A program made the translations under genes and the position numbers. Shown piece after piece: positions 10,481 to 23,114 of a DNA stretch of 64,000 nt. Source of the DNA: Grifola frondosa (taxonomy: Eukaryota; Basidiomycota; Agaricomycetes; Polyporales; Grifolaceae); contig LUGG01000041.1 of NCBI GenBank assembly GCA_001683735.1, positions 186,001-250,000 on the forward strand. Reading direction: 5' to 3'. A model generated the notes under the pieces. That model made no database searches. It saw only the letters and a list, made by a program, of their open reading frames with translations, and was not told the DNA's origin. Within the stretch, counting starts at the first letter, position 1. Each line of letters begins with the position of its first letter.

Positions 10481-13400
10481 CTAAATTGCGCGGGGAGGCC
10501 CTCTTCCACGTCCCTTCAAATTTCCTCCCGTCCCATAGATTTGTGCCAACAAGCCCAACACACCCCCATCCTCTAGGTCTTCATCTTCCTCCTGTTGCGA
10601 CTGGCTAACTGATGGTTTTGGCCTGCGTCCGTCCACATACGACCCACCCAGCGCGCTTTCTACGCCACCGTCATCCACCAAGTCCTCTTCGGGGATAGCG
10701 GACGGCGCAGAGACTCGCGCCTCAGGCATCACGCTGCCCTGCGAGCCCCCAAGGACGATCGTCTGGGCCGTAGACATCCCGCCAATGCCAGACTGATACA
10801 TCGACTCAGACGACGGCCCCGCCCTCGTGCTCTGAGCGAGGACGCTGCCTGTGACACCGCGCCTGCGCACGGTCTGGCTCTGCCGGAGTGCACGGTCGTA
10901 CTCTCGCGCCTTGTCCGCGAGGTCGGGCTTCCGCTCTCCCGATGGAGGCTGCAGATGCACCGTCGACTCGATGCCTGGCGCGACCACAGAGCCCGACTCA
11001 AAGTCGCGTCTAAAGAGCCGCCGCCGCCCGAGCCCGAGAGGATGAGCAGCAGTGAAATCTGCCATACGACTGAGATAGAGAGACCCTGAAGGGTCTGCAG
11101 GCATCCACTCGGGATGTGCAGCCTGGAAAGGAATTCGTCAGAATTATGATGGTTTCCGCATACCGCCACAAACCTTGAAGTTCAAGAAACTCTTCTCCAT
11201 CTTGCCCTCTTTCGATATCCATCGCTCGTCATTCACCTGTGTTGGTGCTCCAAACTAGTGAGTGGAAGGAGCGCATGTCAGAACATGCAGGAAATTAGTC
11301 AAATGCTCTGACCTTGATATTGCCGTGCCGCTGGAAGTCGAACACTGCGAAGCTGCACACATATCCAAGCCCGTCGACGTGTACGGTGAACTCGCGGAAG
11401 AAGTCTATGATTGCAGGTGCACAATCCGGAAGCGAATACCAGAGAACGAAGGGCGTCAAAATAACCGAGAGCAATTCTTGTGCGAAGATCATGATCTTCA
11501 TGGCGAACAATTCTCCGAATTCTTCGTGGACCTTGTGAAACCGATCACCGCCAATCAGCTTAATATAACAAATTTGACGTCCCTTAAATTACCTTCTTCG
11601 AATGAAGCTGGTCTTTCCATTCGTCCGGCATGTAATGTGTATACTGGACGACCTCAGTCATGAGGAGTTCCGGATCGAACACCATATTCTCCTCGGGGAT
11701 CATCCCTCGCGCAACAGCCAAGATAGAACCGAACACGGTCAGATAAAATATCACCGTCCGGTGGGACGTGATCTCAAAGTGGAGGAATAGATCGGGGTCG
11801 ACCACAGAGGCAAGCAGTAGCACCGCAGCGAATGACCCAGCTATGAAGGCTACAAACCTGGCGAAAGCGTTAGTCCATCAATCCGCAATATTCATTAGGA
11901 TGGATGAGGATATGGGATGTACCTAACGATGAGAGTGACCTTCTCGTTAGGAAATTGGCCAATATACATGCTGGCTGCGGGATACGACTCCTTCAGCCGC
12001 CTCTTGAACAGGTGAGGTAGTTCATTAAACTCGCGGAATTTCCACTGCGCGAAGGGCGTATAGAGCCGTCCTCCAATATTAGATGGGTTCTTGTGATATT
12101 CCTGAGTAGAGAATGTTAGCGCAAATCTAACCAGATACGAAGTACTCCATCGTACGCACATCGAAGTAACGGAAAAATGAGTACATTATTAGATATAGAA
12201 CGATGAACGGCGCAAAAATAGCGTTCAAGATTCCCATAAAGATCAATCGTCTTTGTAAACTAGATAAAAACGTCATGAGCGCAATTAACTAGAAGCAGAT
12301 ATAAAGCTCACCCTTCGATCAACACCGTTCTGTTCTTTGACTTCAGGAATACCTTCCTTACACGCCCGCTTGGATCAAATAGATATTCCATTAAGCAGAA
12401 CCTCAAGTTCCACTCTAGCGCCCTTGTGAGCATTCGTCCTTTGCCATCTTCAGGTCTCATGAAACGTTTTAAGATTGGCGGCAGAGGTATGCGCAAGTCG
12501 AGCAATTCTTTGTTGAACAATGCAATCAGGTAATTCTCCTGCCGCATAATGCGGTTGGCAATATCGTGTGCATCGAGCTTTGCTGTGACTGACTGTGCGG
12601 CGCCATTGGACGAGAGCGCAGTCAGTGGGTTGTCCTCACGAATTGCGCCAATGCGCCGCACGACCTCAGGCCACGAGATCGTTTGAATATCTTCCTGGAG
12701 GTAGATTAGTATAGAACAGAACATAAAGAGAGAACGCGGAGTGCACTGACGTCAGGAATGTGGAGAAGATATGTGTAGAAACGGTACATGTCCACGAGCC
12801 TAAGGACGCTGACAGCGTACGAAACAAGCTGCCAAGCAAAGAAGGCCGTGAAGAGTATGAAGAATAACAGAGTGAATCCAGAGAATCTAGTGTCTTGTGA
12901 GCACAAAATCGAGCAGCATATTCATTGATGGTTCACCTGGATACGCAGCGGGAAACCACAACTTCTGACAATCGTGTGATCTTGTTCGGTCGTATGCGCG
13001 AATAGTCAACGCATCCCAGCACGAATGTTGAGAAGCCAATGACGAACCCGACTGTGCTATGTGAAGAGGCTCAATTATGTATGGACGATACACAGCTACA
13101 AAAGGATTACCAACAGGAGGTTCAATCCGCGAGACAGGGCAATGCTGAAGATCCCCTTCCCTTCGTAATAGTAGTACGCCTCCTGAAGGAAGGCATCAAG
13201 GTTGTAGACATTCACCCAGTTCCATAACGCTCGTTCTTGGGCATCCAGACCGCGCATTTGTTTAGGCTGCGGTTCGTGAAGAGGCTCCGACGGTAGGGAT
13301 CCCTGCGTATTCAACTCTGAGGGCCGCGGAGGGATCGATGGTTTGGCGTCACTTGAGGCAGTGGGAAGGAGCGGTGGCGCGTACTTGCGCGACGTAGAAT

Positions 13401-13887
13401 ATAATGGCCGCTTCCTCGCTGCCTTCTCCTTACCTTTCGGCGTAGCCGATGGCGATGATGGTCTGCGAGCAGCCGGTGAAGTAGCCTCGATCATGAAGTC
13501 CTGCGGAACTTCATCATCGGAAGACTCCTGGTCATGCTTTGGATCCAATTGGCGTATATTGGGCCTTAACACGTTCATCTCTGAGGCATCTCCGCCCCAC
13601 AACACCTGCCTCTTTCCATGCGACTTTGCTGCATTGTGGAATATGGGGCTGCGCTTCGCATGGCCAGCCTCGAGGTCTCCTTCTGCGTCTTCACGCTCCT
13701 CTTCGTCTTCCTCCTCGAGGACAGATTGGTTTGCTTGCATATAACCTTGATATGTCCTGCCCATCGGGTTGAGCATGTTGAGAAATGGTCGCGAGCTGCT
13801 ACCGCCAGGGAAGATAGACTGAGACCCGTGCATGGAACGAGAGGAAGACATGGGACGAGAGCTGGAGCTCGGAGGCGACGTTGACAT
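10481..13887 (-). CDS. ATG9: Autophagy scramblase Atg9
   Basis: Multi-pass membrane protein of Golgi-derived vesicles that seed the phagophore; Atg9 trimers scramble phospholipids. A long, charged, disordered N-terminus (acidic [10 protein letters not shown] run) precedes [12 protein letters not shown] and the core: [18 protein letters not shown], the [11 protein letters not shown] domain, [59 protein letters not shown] and [23 protein letters not shown] in turn. The C-terminal tail is Ser/Gly-rich and disordered, ending close to 10481. At least six short introns; the joins I followed (for example across 12890-12945) keep frame. Divergent from the arrestin-like gene, 369 bp away. Confidence 0.95.
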
Positions 13888-14256
13888 GGTTCATTTGCTG
13901 AGGCTCGCCTCTGAGATCTGTGTTTTTTTTTTCCAGACGTAAGCCTCTCGCCGTCAGAAGTTCGACTTTGGTGTCCTGCGGTGAAGCAGGCGCTATACGT
14001 AATAGTTAAGCGCGGCCTATCACGAAAGTGGCAACCAATTAATCAAATAACAATATTTTTGACAACCTTACGCGTTGCGCTAACGTTTTGGCGGGACAAT
14101 TACAGCGGAGATCCAAAATAGATTGCTTGAAATGAGTCTTGGCAAAATAAAGTGACGCAAGTTCGGGCGCGCTGATGGCGATGCTAACGTGCCTGCGCTC
14201 ATTTCATGCTCGCGCTCGCGCTTCTCTTCTTGTAAGATCCACCATATACCCACCCA
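13888..14256. promoter_or_regulatory. Divergent intergenic region, ATG9 / arrestin-like gene
   Basis: The 369 bp between the two start codons hold no coding signal I can support. A poly-T run of ten (13923-13932) lies just upstream of ATG9. It presumably holds both promoters and 5-prime UTRs; no specific binding site was recognised. Confidence 0.45.
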
Positions 14257-17200
14257 ATGTCCCAGCCCAAGCTGTGAGAGAGACTCCTTACCGCGCCTGC
14301 TGCACCACTGAATGCTCTCTGCGTTCTCACAGAACATTACGGCCACCCCCTAATATCGACTTTGTCCAAGGTCCGTTCTTGTTAGTGATGTTCCGCGGAT
14401 GCTGATTCAATTCATCACTGCAGGATATCCGGGCATCCCGCCCGGTGCGCCCGACCGACCTCAAGCTGCAGTTAAAGGAGTACGTCTGGATACGCTTTGA
14501 TGAGGGTTTGGCTTGACAAGCATCTGGAGTGTAGGCAATCGAGGTACGCGTGGGACCTCAGGGTGTCAAGGCGAAATGGGTTCGCATCGAGCTCAGGAAG
14601 ATTGAGACTCTTCCTGGAGGTGGTCTTGCCAATACGTTCTTCGACTTCGTTGGTCAGAGTCCCATTAATTTGTGGCAGTCGAGTGAGGAGTATGCGACTT
14701 TGCACACCGTGAGTACCGCCTCAGATTGACGTGTCGCTTCTTATGGCCTTATTCCTGTTCAGCAAGACTTCCCGTTCTTCATCCGCATCCCCGAGTCAAT
14801 ACCGCCCACAATCGCTCTGGAGAAAGGTGGTACGTTGGCATGGTGGCAACGCGAACAAGTTGCTGATACGAGTTCTGACAGCGGGCATCAAGTACGAGCT
14901 TATTGCGTCGGTGTGCGTACAAGGCAAGAAGTGAGTATAGGCATTTCATCGATATTGTGCCCAGAGTTGATTTCATATGCAGAGGTTTCCTTCGACGTGA
15001 TAAGCCCAGCGTCACCGCGTCAGCCTCCACAATCATCATCGACAAGCATGAACTCCATTCTACCTGGCCTGTCTATGCGCAGCCTGAGACGCGACATAAC
15101 TCGCAGGACGGCGTCACACTCATCGTTGAGCGTGGTCATACTTGCTTCGGCCCAGGAGACCGAGTTGTAATAATGGCTATTGTCAAGTCCGATACTCTTC
15201 ACACCGTTATTCTGCGCGGCTTCGAGTTCATGCTACGCGAGACAACTGTTTTCCGCGCAGGACCTCATACACAGGGGAAGAAGGGCTCCCCACAGGTCAA
15301 AGTCGCCAGTATTGGCGAACAGAAGGTGCCTGTAAATGCGACACTTTACGGCGGGACACAGCACAAGGCTGAATTGAGCGTAACAATACCCACGCACCAC
15401 ACATCGGCTACAATCACTGCTGCGCGGCATATTGACATCACATATGTGTTGACAGTCAAGGCGCTCATGGGCACCGGGCAACCTCTCATCATGGATCTTC
15501 CTGTGGTTGTATCCAACTGGCCGAGGTACGTTATGCAGATCTCGTCTCTGAGCTTGCTCTGACTTATTGACGCAGGAATGTGTCTTTGGAGGCCATGAGG
15601 TACGTCTGATCTGCTCGTTATTATGTCATGAATGCACACAAAATGTTCTTGCTTCTAGACGAATTGGCATGGCACCTAATCTTTGTTTAGTACCTGGACA
15701 TCCAGGAGGACATCCGGAAGCCGAGGCTAACAAAGTGCCTCCCCAGACTGCCCAGATTGCCCAGCCAATTGTCTCACCAAGCGTGTCGACACCCAGCTCT
15801 CCACCCACCCTCACGCTTCCTTCTTTCTCACATCCGTTCTCGAGTTCTTTTTCCGAAAAGCCGGGTGTAGTGCCAGACACCCTTAACATTCCCGCAGCGT
15901 CTCGAGTAGCAAGTCGGCAATTTAACACTGCGCCGACGGAGAAGACTAATGGGTTCAGCGGTGTGGACGAATTCGGTAGCAAGCCTCACACTTCAACAAA
16001 GAGCGCGAGCTCGGACCAGATGTCTGCCCCCGCTAGTAGTGTCTATGCTGCACAGACTATCGGAGGCTCGCAGGTCGCCTCAGGGACGGGGACAAATGCT
16101 CTGCGGGGTACTTCCAAGACAGGAAGTAGCCACTCGTCCAATGATAACAGCTCGGTTCCCGTGGCTCGCCCTCGCTCTACCAGCGCGAGACAGAACGCAG
16201 TTGGTCGGCTTACTGTCGCCAATTTTGTCGAAGACGAGATTGCGGAGCATCCGGAACTTGATCTGGCAAGACAAGCATCTCTCGGTGCTACTCCGACCCC
16301 GCCGCGGAGCACACCGCCTCCGCGGCAGATGCCGCAGACGTCGAGGTGGATGACTGCTGAAGAAGAGAAAAAGCGGCTGTACGAGACCGCCGTCGCTAAT
16401 GTTGAACGTATACAGTCTGCCGCAATGCGCGAACATACTTCCAGTCAGGTATGTCGGCGTTAGTATTATATTTTAACCCTGTTGACAGTCATTACAGCAT
16501 ATCTCCCAGACTGGCCATGTGGACGCTGGTTCACTCATGCAGTCGAGCGCTCCCTCAACTCCGCGGTCTCAGGCTTGGCCCACAGCAGAAGAGGAAAAGG
16601 CCAGACTCTTCAACGAGGCTCAAGCTGCAGTGATGCGTACTCAGGCTCGAGAAAGCTCAGTTCCTTCTTCACCCACACCATCACATCACACTGCGAACGG
16701 TTCTTTTGGCAGCCCGCAGCATGCAATGTCTACTGGTGCAGCATTATATTCTCATGCGATGTCCTCAATCAGTAGGACTCCCACCGCTCAGAGTCTTCCT
16801 CCCGCAGCATCAGGAAGCCAGCAAGCTTCGCGCTCCGTCTCTCAATTTCCTCCCGCAGAATATGAGAAGGCTGCCCTGAGACGATACTACGACGCAAAGG
16901 CAGCTGTAGATCGCACACAGGGCGCGACATATGACATGGCTTCTGGATCAGAACCATCCGCTCCAATTTCTTACGACGCTCTTTACCCTTCTCAACCAAC
17001 CTCTTCGCCACATTCGGCCCCTGTCCCTCGTTCTCCTCCACCTCAAGATTTACCCCCACCCTTCCCTGCATCTTCCTACATTCACCCTATCTTGTCTGAG
17101 AAGGAGCGATTACGACGACACTTCGAAGCACAAGACGCAGGCGCGGTACCAGTCGTTCCGCCACCAAATGGCGCGTATGTCAGCGCCCCAAGCTCTCTGG

Positions 17201-17822
17201 GCTTCGCCAGCCCTCCCCCTTTCTCACCCGCATCAGTGACCAGCGCCTTTGCCGAGAAAGAAATGCTAAGAAGAAGGTTCGAAGCGCAAGATGCAGCAGC
17301 ACGGGCCGCCTCCGGTCCGCCAACCCCGCCACTTCGCGATAACGGGTCGCACGCGCGTCCGTCGCGCTCGCCACCTCTCCCTCCAGCAGGTAGTGCAAAC
17401 GGCTCTCGACCGCTAACCGCCGTTGAGGAGAAGGCGAGACTGAAAGCCATGTATGATGCCGAGGAGAGAGGCGCTCAACCCGGCGAGTTGCACACCCCAC
17501 CATACTCGCGCTCGCCGGTGACGAACGGCTTCTCTATGCCACTGCCTGTGTCCCGCCCATTGTCACCTCAGCCAACCCCGTTCCTCCACCTCTTGCACCC
17601 CGCCCTCCAAAGGAATATATCCAAGAAACGCAGGAAGAAGATATTCGTACTTACGCTCAGCTGGAGGGTATCGACAAGGATGATCCTGAAGTTCTCGCGT
17701 CTCTGAAAGCAGATCTGAAAGAGGAACCTGATATGTCATCATATAGCACAAACTTGGATACCAACGGGCACACCGTGCGTCCGCCGCCGCCGCTCCCGCC
17801 TAAAGTGCACCCCTTTGAGTAA
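14257..17822 (+). CDS. Arrestin-like protein with C-terminal EEK-L-A repeats
   Basis: N-terminal half is an arrestin fold: GYPGIPPGAPDRP, IEVRVGPQGVKAKWVRIEL, PFFIRIPESIPPT, IKYELIASV, then an arrestin-C-like part (FGPGDRVVIMAIV, HHTSATITAARHIDITYVL). Fungal arrestin-related proteins are adaptors that recruit Rsp5-type ubiquitin ligases to membrane transporters; that role here is inferred. First coding exon is 17 nt (14257-14273). From about 16.3 kb a long Ser/Pro-rich tail carries six copies of a motif around A-E-x-E-K-x-x-L-(10 residues)-A (near 16350, 16580, 16860, 17095, 17255 and 17420). The final block (EYIQETQEEDIRTYAQLEG to PKVHPFE) is in another frame from the tail at about 17540-17600; either an intron (for example 17550-17614) or a one-base deletion joins them. 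Introns elsewhere are short. Confidence 0.8.
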
Positions 17823-17932
17823 TCACACATTCGGCATTCTATTTCGCGAAGCTTTATCTGTTCTTTCGCTGTCATCATCTAGGATTACACTATATATTGC
17901 TACAACTACGTCTGTATAATATCACATGCTTT

Positions 17933-20095
17933 TCAACGTTTACGCTTAGCCTTCGGGCCCGTGGATGAAGCATCGATGTGGTTGAGCATGAGTGAGGGTA
18001 AGTCAACGAGGTCCGATTTGCGTTTCTGCCGCGCAGGATGCAGCTCGAGCGGATTTGTCTTTGGGGAGGTGGTGTCTGATGACGCGTCGTCGAGAAAGGC
18101 GGTGAGCTGCTCTGTAGAGGCGTCGCCGAGTCTCGTACCATGGCCGTCGATCTGCGCTGACGGGTCAAAGCGATCAGTGACGTCCGTGTAGTCGAAATTC
18201 GCATTCTCCTGCTGCTCCGTGATCTCGTTCAGCAAGGAGTCCAATAGATGGTAATCTGACGTCGTATCTGCATGATGCATGTCGATGTCAGACAGGAGTG
18301 AGGAATCGGGATGGAGGCCGATAGGGTTAGTGGTGTCCTGCGAGAAGTTGGGATGGTCCTCGACCGTGGTCATGATCGTGCTCGGGTCAATGCCAAGATT
18401 CTGGATAAGCGAATTGATGTTGTGCTGCAACACGTCCATATCTGCGTCAATTTCCGAGGCGTCGCGATACGTCTTCTGGAGCTGATCGACGTTTTCCAGG
18501 AGAGGCTGCAGCATCGGTGAGTTGTCGGCATGCGCGGTAGAGCTGAGGAGTGGTAGAGACGAGTGGGAAGCGGAAGGAGGAGACGGCAAGTAAGGGTACT
18601 GGGCAGGGTCGTACGACGCGATTTGGGAGGATGCTTCGGGGATAGTTGTTGGTATGTGTTCTGACGGGGGCGGCATCGGATAGTTCTGCTGAGTGGCTAG
18701 AGCTTGCATGATGCGCTGCAACTGACCGGGAGAGTTCATCATGTGCTGCACTGCAGCCTGCCATACCGCGTCTGAGCTCTGCCCTTGAGTGGTCGTGAGC
18801 GACGTATTCGCAGCGGGGGCACAGCAGCAGCGCCATTGATCCGCGGTGCACCACCAGTACTGGTTGATCCACTTGTTGTCGCACTATAAGCATACGAATC
18901 GCCATTATTTCTGGCTAACACTTCTGTCGGCCGGACGGATTGCTGGGTAGATATTTCGGGCAAAGGCTCTGACATAGGCGAGAAAACTTCTGGGCCAAGA
19001 GTGGGAGGGGAAGTGATTGACGATTCGGGCGTTTCAATGCTCGTGTACTGATCTGGAGTAGGGAAAGTCAATATCATCTGCATTGGAGTGGGAATTCGTA
19101 CATACCGACAGAAAATGGTGTAGTACTCCTACCATTTGTAGCGTTTGGACGTAATTGGCCGTTTTCATCATCATAAACCTCATCTCCAACAGGTTTTCCC
19201 TTTCCCGTCCTGCCATCACCAATCAAGAGTCTTTGTTGTCGAACGCGGGGTATAACCGCATGTGGAGGACTCCGCGAATCGTTGGCCTTCTCGACGGGCT
19301 CAGCAGTGTGTCCAAATACGCCCGCCAAAAATTTGAGAATTCGATTAATGGTGTCCTGGTGCTTCGCGTGTCTCTCCCTGGCAAGAACGGCTTCCTTCCA
19401 CAATGCATCATTTGACTGCTTCAAGGCGCTCAAATCCGCAGAGATAGCCTGCTGATGACGCTTGATCGCTGCGATACCATTTACTACTGAATTGATGTCC
19501 ATGACTTGGCCCGGGGACAAAGTAGCAAGAGGCGCTGCGGCGTTCACAGCTTCGTGGATGTCGAGGTCATCAACAACACCGTGAACAGGCTGCTTCTTGC
19601 GTTGTATGAGGCAGAGCAGGTCAGGTTGACCCTGATGAAAATGTGGGTGTTCGAAGTGCCATGGTTCAGTATCAGTCTCTGATTTCAGGACGCCTTGTTG
19701 TAGATGAGGGATTTTGTGAAACCCGTACATGTTCAATTGTCGTACAAACGAGGCAAACTTCTGGTGTTTGAACCACCGGCCAAGGACCTCACGAGCAAAT
19801 TTCTCATGATTGAGGACTAGTGGCACAAATTGATCGGCGGTGCTTGGCTGAGTACATCAAGCAACTCACCGTAGAAGGAATCGCCATTCTCTGACCACCG
19901 TATCAATTCCTCATTTCGTGGATCGTTCACGATCCTAAGGAGATCGTTAGACAAAGGAGAAAATAGCGATGATTAAAATCCTCACTCATAGAGTTTCTGC
20001 AGAAAGGGCGGTACGACCTGTCGCGCTGCCTTACTGAGATGTGTCGATTCTCCTCTGGATGGTCTTGCCAAAGCAACTTGTTGGTCAAGAGACAT
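17933..20095 (-). CDS. HSF1: Heat-shock transcription factor
   Basis: Trimeric nuclear activator that binds nGAAn repeats. The winged-helix DNA-binding domain is spread over three exons: VVPPFLQKLYE, then IVNDPRNEELIRWSENGDSF, then FAREVLGRWFKHQKFASFVRQLNMYGFHKI followed by the PDLLCLIQRKK wing. A heptad-rich oligomerisation region (ISADLSALKQSNDALWKEA) and a long acidic/Gln-Ser-rich C-terminal region follow, ending in a basic KAKRKR. The start at 20095 (MSLDQQVAL) precedes the domain by about 25 residues. Near 18800-18850 the frame changes between AAAVPPL and TTTQGQSSDAVWQ: a 44-nt intron (gtgccc...gggcag) or one lost C in a C5 run would both repair it. Divergent from RIX1, 173 bp away. Confidence 0.93.
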
Positions 20096-20268
20096 GATAA
20101 GATGGAGTAGAAGAAAAAAGACGGCTTTGAGCTACCAGGGACTCAAGGTTGAGCCTACAGTTTACAAGTCCGAATGACGCATCTGCCACAGTTCCCGCCA
20201 CAATCAAAATAATGCCACACAGAGATGTAGCAATTATTTCCTAGTAGCGCCTACATCGCAGTGGTCAA

Positions 20269-23009
20269 ATGGATCCTCCACATCGTCTAAAATCTCTGCT
20301 GCAGCTGCAACTTGCCACGGATTCTAATGCCGTTTTACATCTGCCTTACGTGCTTGAGTCTTTGTCTCCACAAGATTTTCTGACATCGTCACATACGCAA
20401 AAATGGACCGTCCGGGTGGACTCACTCATTCATTCGAAAGATCCCAGCGCAAAATGGAGTGGTCTGTGCATTGCGTTACAGACAGCATTATATTCCAGAT
20501 CCATCATGCTAGAATGTGCACAGAGCTGGCTGGGTGCTGCATTACCGCTACTTTCAGTCCGTGTATAGACTTTCCAATGTCATAGAGTTTATCTCACCAT
20601 CCTCTTACCCATAAGAATCAACCTCTTCCAACGGTGAAGGCTGCTATTAGACTTCTGAGACATATCTTCTCTGGCGCGACGGATGTGTCAGAGTTTCAAC
20701 GCCAGTTGTGTGTGCCAAATGTACCCAAGTTCAGTCTCGCGCTCGTTTCTATCGCGGAAAAACAAGACGATATAGAGCTCAAGGTAAGCTGATTAAATTA
20801 TACGAAAACAATGTCTTCATCGATTTCACAGCTACTCGCGCTGGCTACCCTTGCCAACCTATGCCACTCTATCCAACGTTGCACCGTGCTTTATACGGCG
20901 CGCTATCGAACCTTGCTCTTAAATATCTAAATGGGTCCGCACCGAGTCCGACACCTCAAGCTCTTGTGGACACTTCATCAGGATTATACGCTGTTCTGCA
21001 CCTAACTGGAGGGAAAGTTGGTGCTACCAACCTTTGGCGCAAGTCGCTAGATGACACGTTGGGATTCGCGTGGGGCGCATTCTCACAGATGCGGACGACG
21101 TATCCAGATCATGGTAAGTCCTTCCTTCAATCTCATTTTGAGCAACCGCTTGAATATAACATAGGTAGCAAATCGTCATTCCGAGATCATTCAAAGGAGG
21201 ACCCCATTATTGCTGTTCCCCTAGCTTTGGACCGTCTCAGGGCTGCTGTTCATGTGCTTGGCCACCTCTTACGGTCGGTAGTAGTCAGGACACTTCGAGA
21301 TAGCAAATGCTCAGTTTACGTGCAGGGCAACAACATCACGGCCTGTATCATTACCCATAGGTTCACTGGTCAGTCTTTCTTTAGCATTATTGCGTTGTAC
21401 TCCAGACGAACAGGTAAGCTCCAGTTTTCGAATCACAGAAATCATACATAATTTTTTTGTATATCAGATCGAAGGGCATGTAGATCAGGCCGTACGATCC
21501 CTGGAGGAGTCCGTCATTCCAGCATTATGGATGGAAGGTTGTAAGTTGCTAGGTTCCCTAGCAGAAAGGTGGGTTATTGGCCCTGTATTCGGAATGAAGT
21601 CCTGATTTTCGCTATTGATAGCGGGAGATACCACCTCACTCCCCACTTGCATCAGCTCATTTCCTACCTTTCATATCATCTCGAGCAACCTCGATCACCG
21701 TAAGTCATGAGATTCTCGGTTTTGTAGTTGGGCGCTGATAGCAATTCCACTAGCACTTTTCGTCTAGCATTCCTTCGCACCGCTACATTGTTGCTTGTTC
21801 ACTGCTATCAATTGCATGATACGGTGTTGTCGTCACGGCTGACCAAGGCCATCCTGCCTTCCCTCACTGTCGTTCTAGCTACTCAGTCGCAGGTGCAAGG
21901 TGACGTTGAGCAGACTGCGGGAAGGAGCAGGAGCAGGAAGGCCAAAAAACGCGCACGTGGTTACGAGGGAGACGAAGTCTTCAAAGTCTCTAGGGAAATC
22001 ATCTGCCCCTCCACGGAGGATGGCGAGGTGTTGCTCGCTGCACTCGATGGTTAGTGCACCCTCATATTTTACCATGTCCTATGCCTCACAGTCCTCGCAC
22101 ATGCAGCTGTAGAAATCATCCTGATGAAGACATATCTCGCACCTCCCGTATATTCCATCGCCTCCCGCATACTCTTGTCTATTTATATCTCCTGGCCGAA
22201 TCTCCCGCCTGCCGTGCTGTCTCCCGACCTCGTCATGCATGGCAAAATGCATCTCAAACTGCAGGAAATTTGTTCCCAGCTCGCCTCAGGGACTACCAGC
22301 ACTCTGAGCAAGAGCCTGGGATTAGTGATCAACACTCTGCCTGGAAATGCCACCGGAGTAGTAAGTCCTGCTTTATGGAACTGATTTGATGCAAAATATC
22401 CTGATTTTTCTGATTAAGCGCAACCTAATGGTGCAACGTGAGATCGATCTCTTCTTACATCCGCGTGTACCGCCACTTGTCCGTTCCCTGCCACATGTTG
22501 AGAAGTTGTCGCTCTTTCGTGCGGAGGAAAGTCAGGAAGAGGTCGACGCGCGCCATACATTGGGATTGGGAACTACGGACGAAATTTCTCACCCAGGGCC
22601 GTTAGAAGCAGCTAGCGGTGGCATACCAACGACGCAGGAGACACCTTCGGAACCGTTCGGCATGCCGTCGAGGGCCCACGAACCTGCATTACCAGTGTGG
22701 CAGCACCAACTCCAACCTGTCCAGCCTTCCTTCCAATCCCCGGTGACAAACACGTCCGCATTCCTTCCAACCTCGAATGTGCCCAAGCCACAGCTGCCGG
22801 TTCCACAGCAATCGCAAAACATCGCGCCTGTTCCATCGCCTCCATCGTCATTGCCCAATACTTTGCCTTCGTCGATGAGCGCATCCATGTCCGCAGACTC
22901 GCATGTAGCTGCTGCACCGCGCAGTCCACCGGCACCCGGCGAAGTGCCAATGAACGAAGATGACGACGAACCCATGCCGACCATCAATATGGATTCAGAT
23001 TCTGACTAG
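20269..23009 (+). CDS. RIX1: Pre-rRNA-processing protein Rix1 (PELP1 family)
   Basis: Scaffold of the nuclear Rix1-Ipi complex, needed for ITS2 processing and pre-60S maturation. Helical-repeat N-terminal part with blocks SAKWSGLCIALQTALYS, VPKFSLALVSIAEKQDD, LLALATLANLCHS, YPTLHRALYGALSNLAL, YLNGSAPSPTP and TGGKVGATNLWRKS; a disordered Pro/Ser-rich C-terminus ends in acidic residues (NEDDDEPMPT). About eight exons. One break: after LANLCHS the literal frame stops 18 codons later, whereas YPTLHRALYG continues one base out; the missing base lies near 20868-20871 inside an exon. The family identification does not depend on that spot. Ends 106 bp from the convergent COG6 gene. Confidence 0.87.
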
Positions 23010-23114
23010 ACTTCTAGCATCTCCTATATACTTTCTCCATACGGTCATGACCGGCTCGTAGAAAAAAAAACTCCATCAGTGAGACTAAAAGTATATACTG
23101 TCCGAGGCGTGCCA

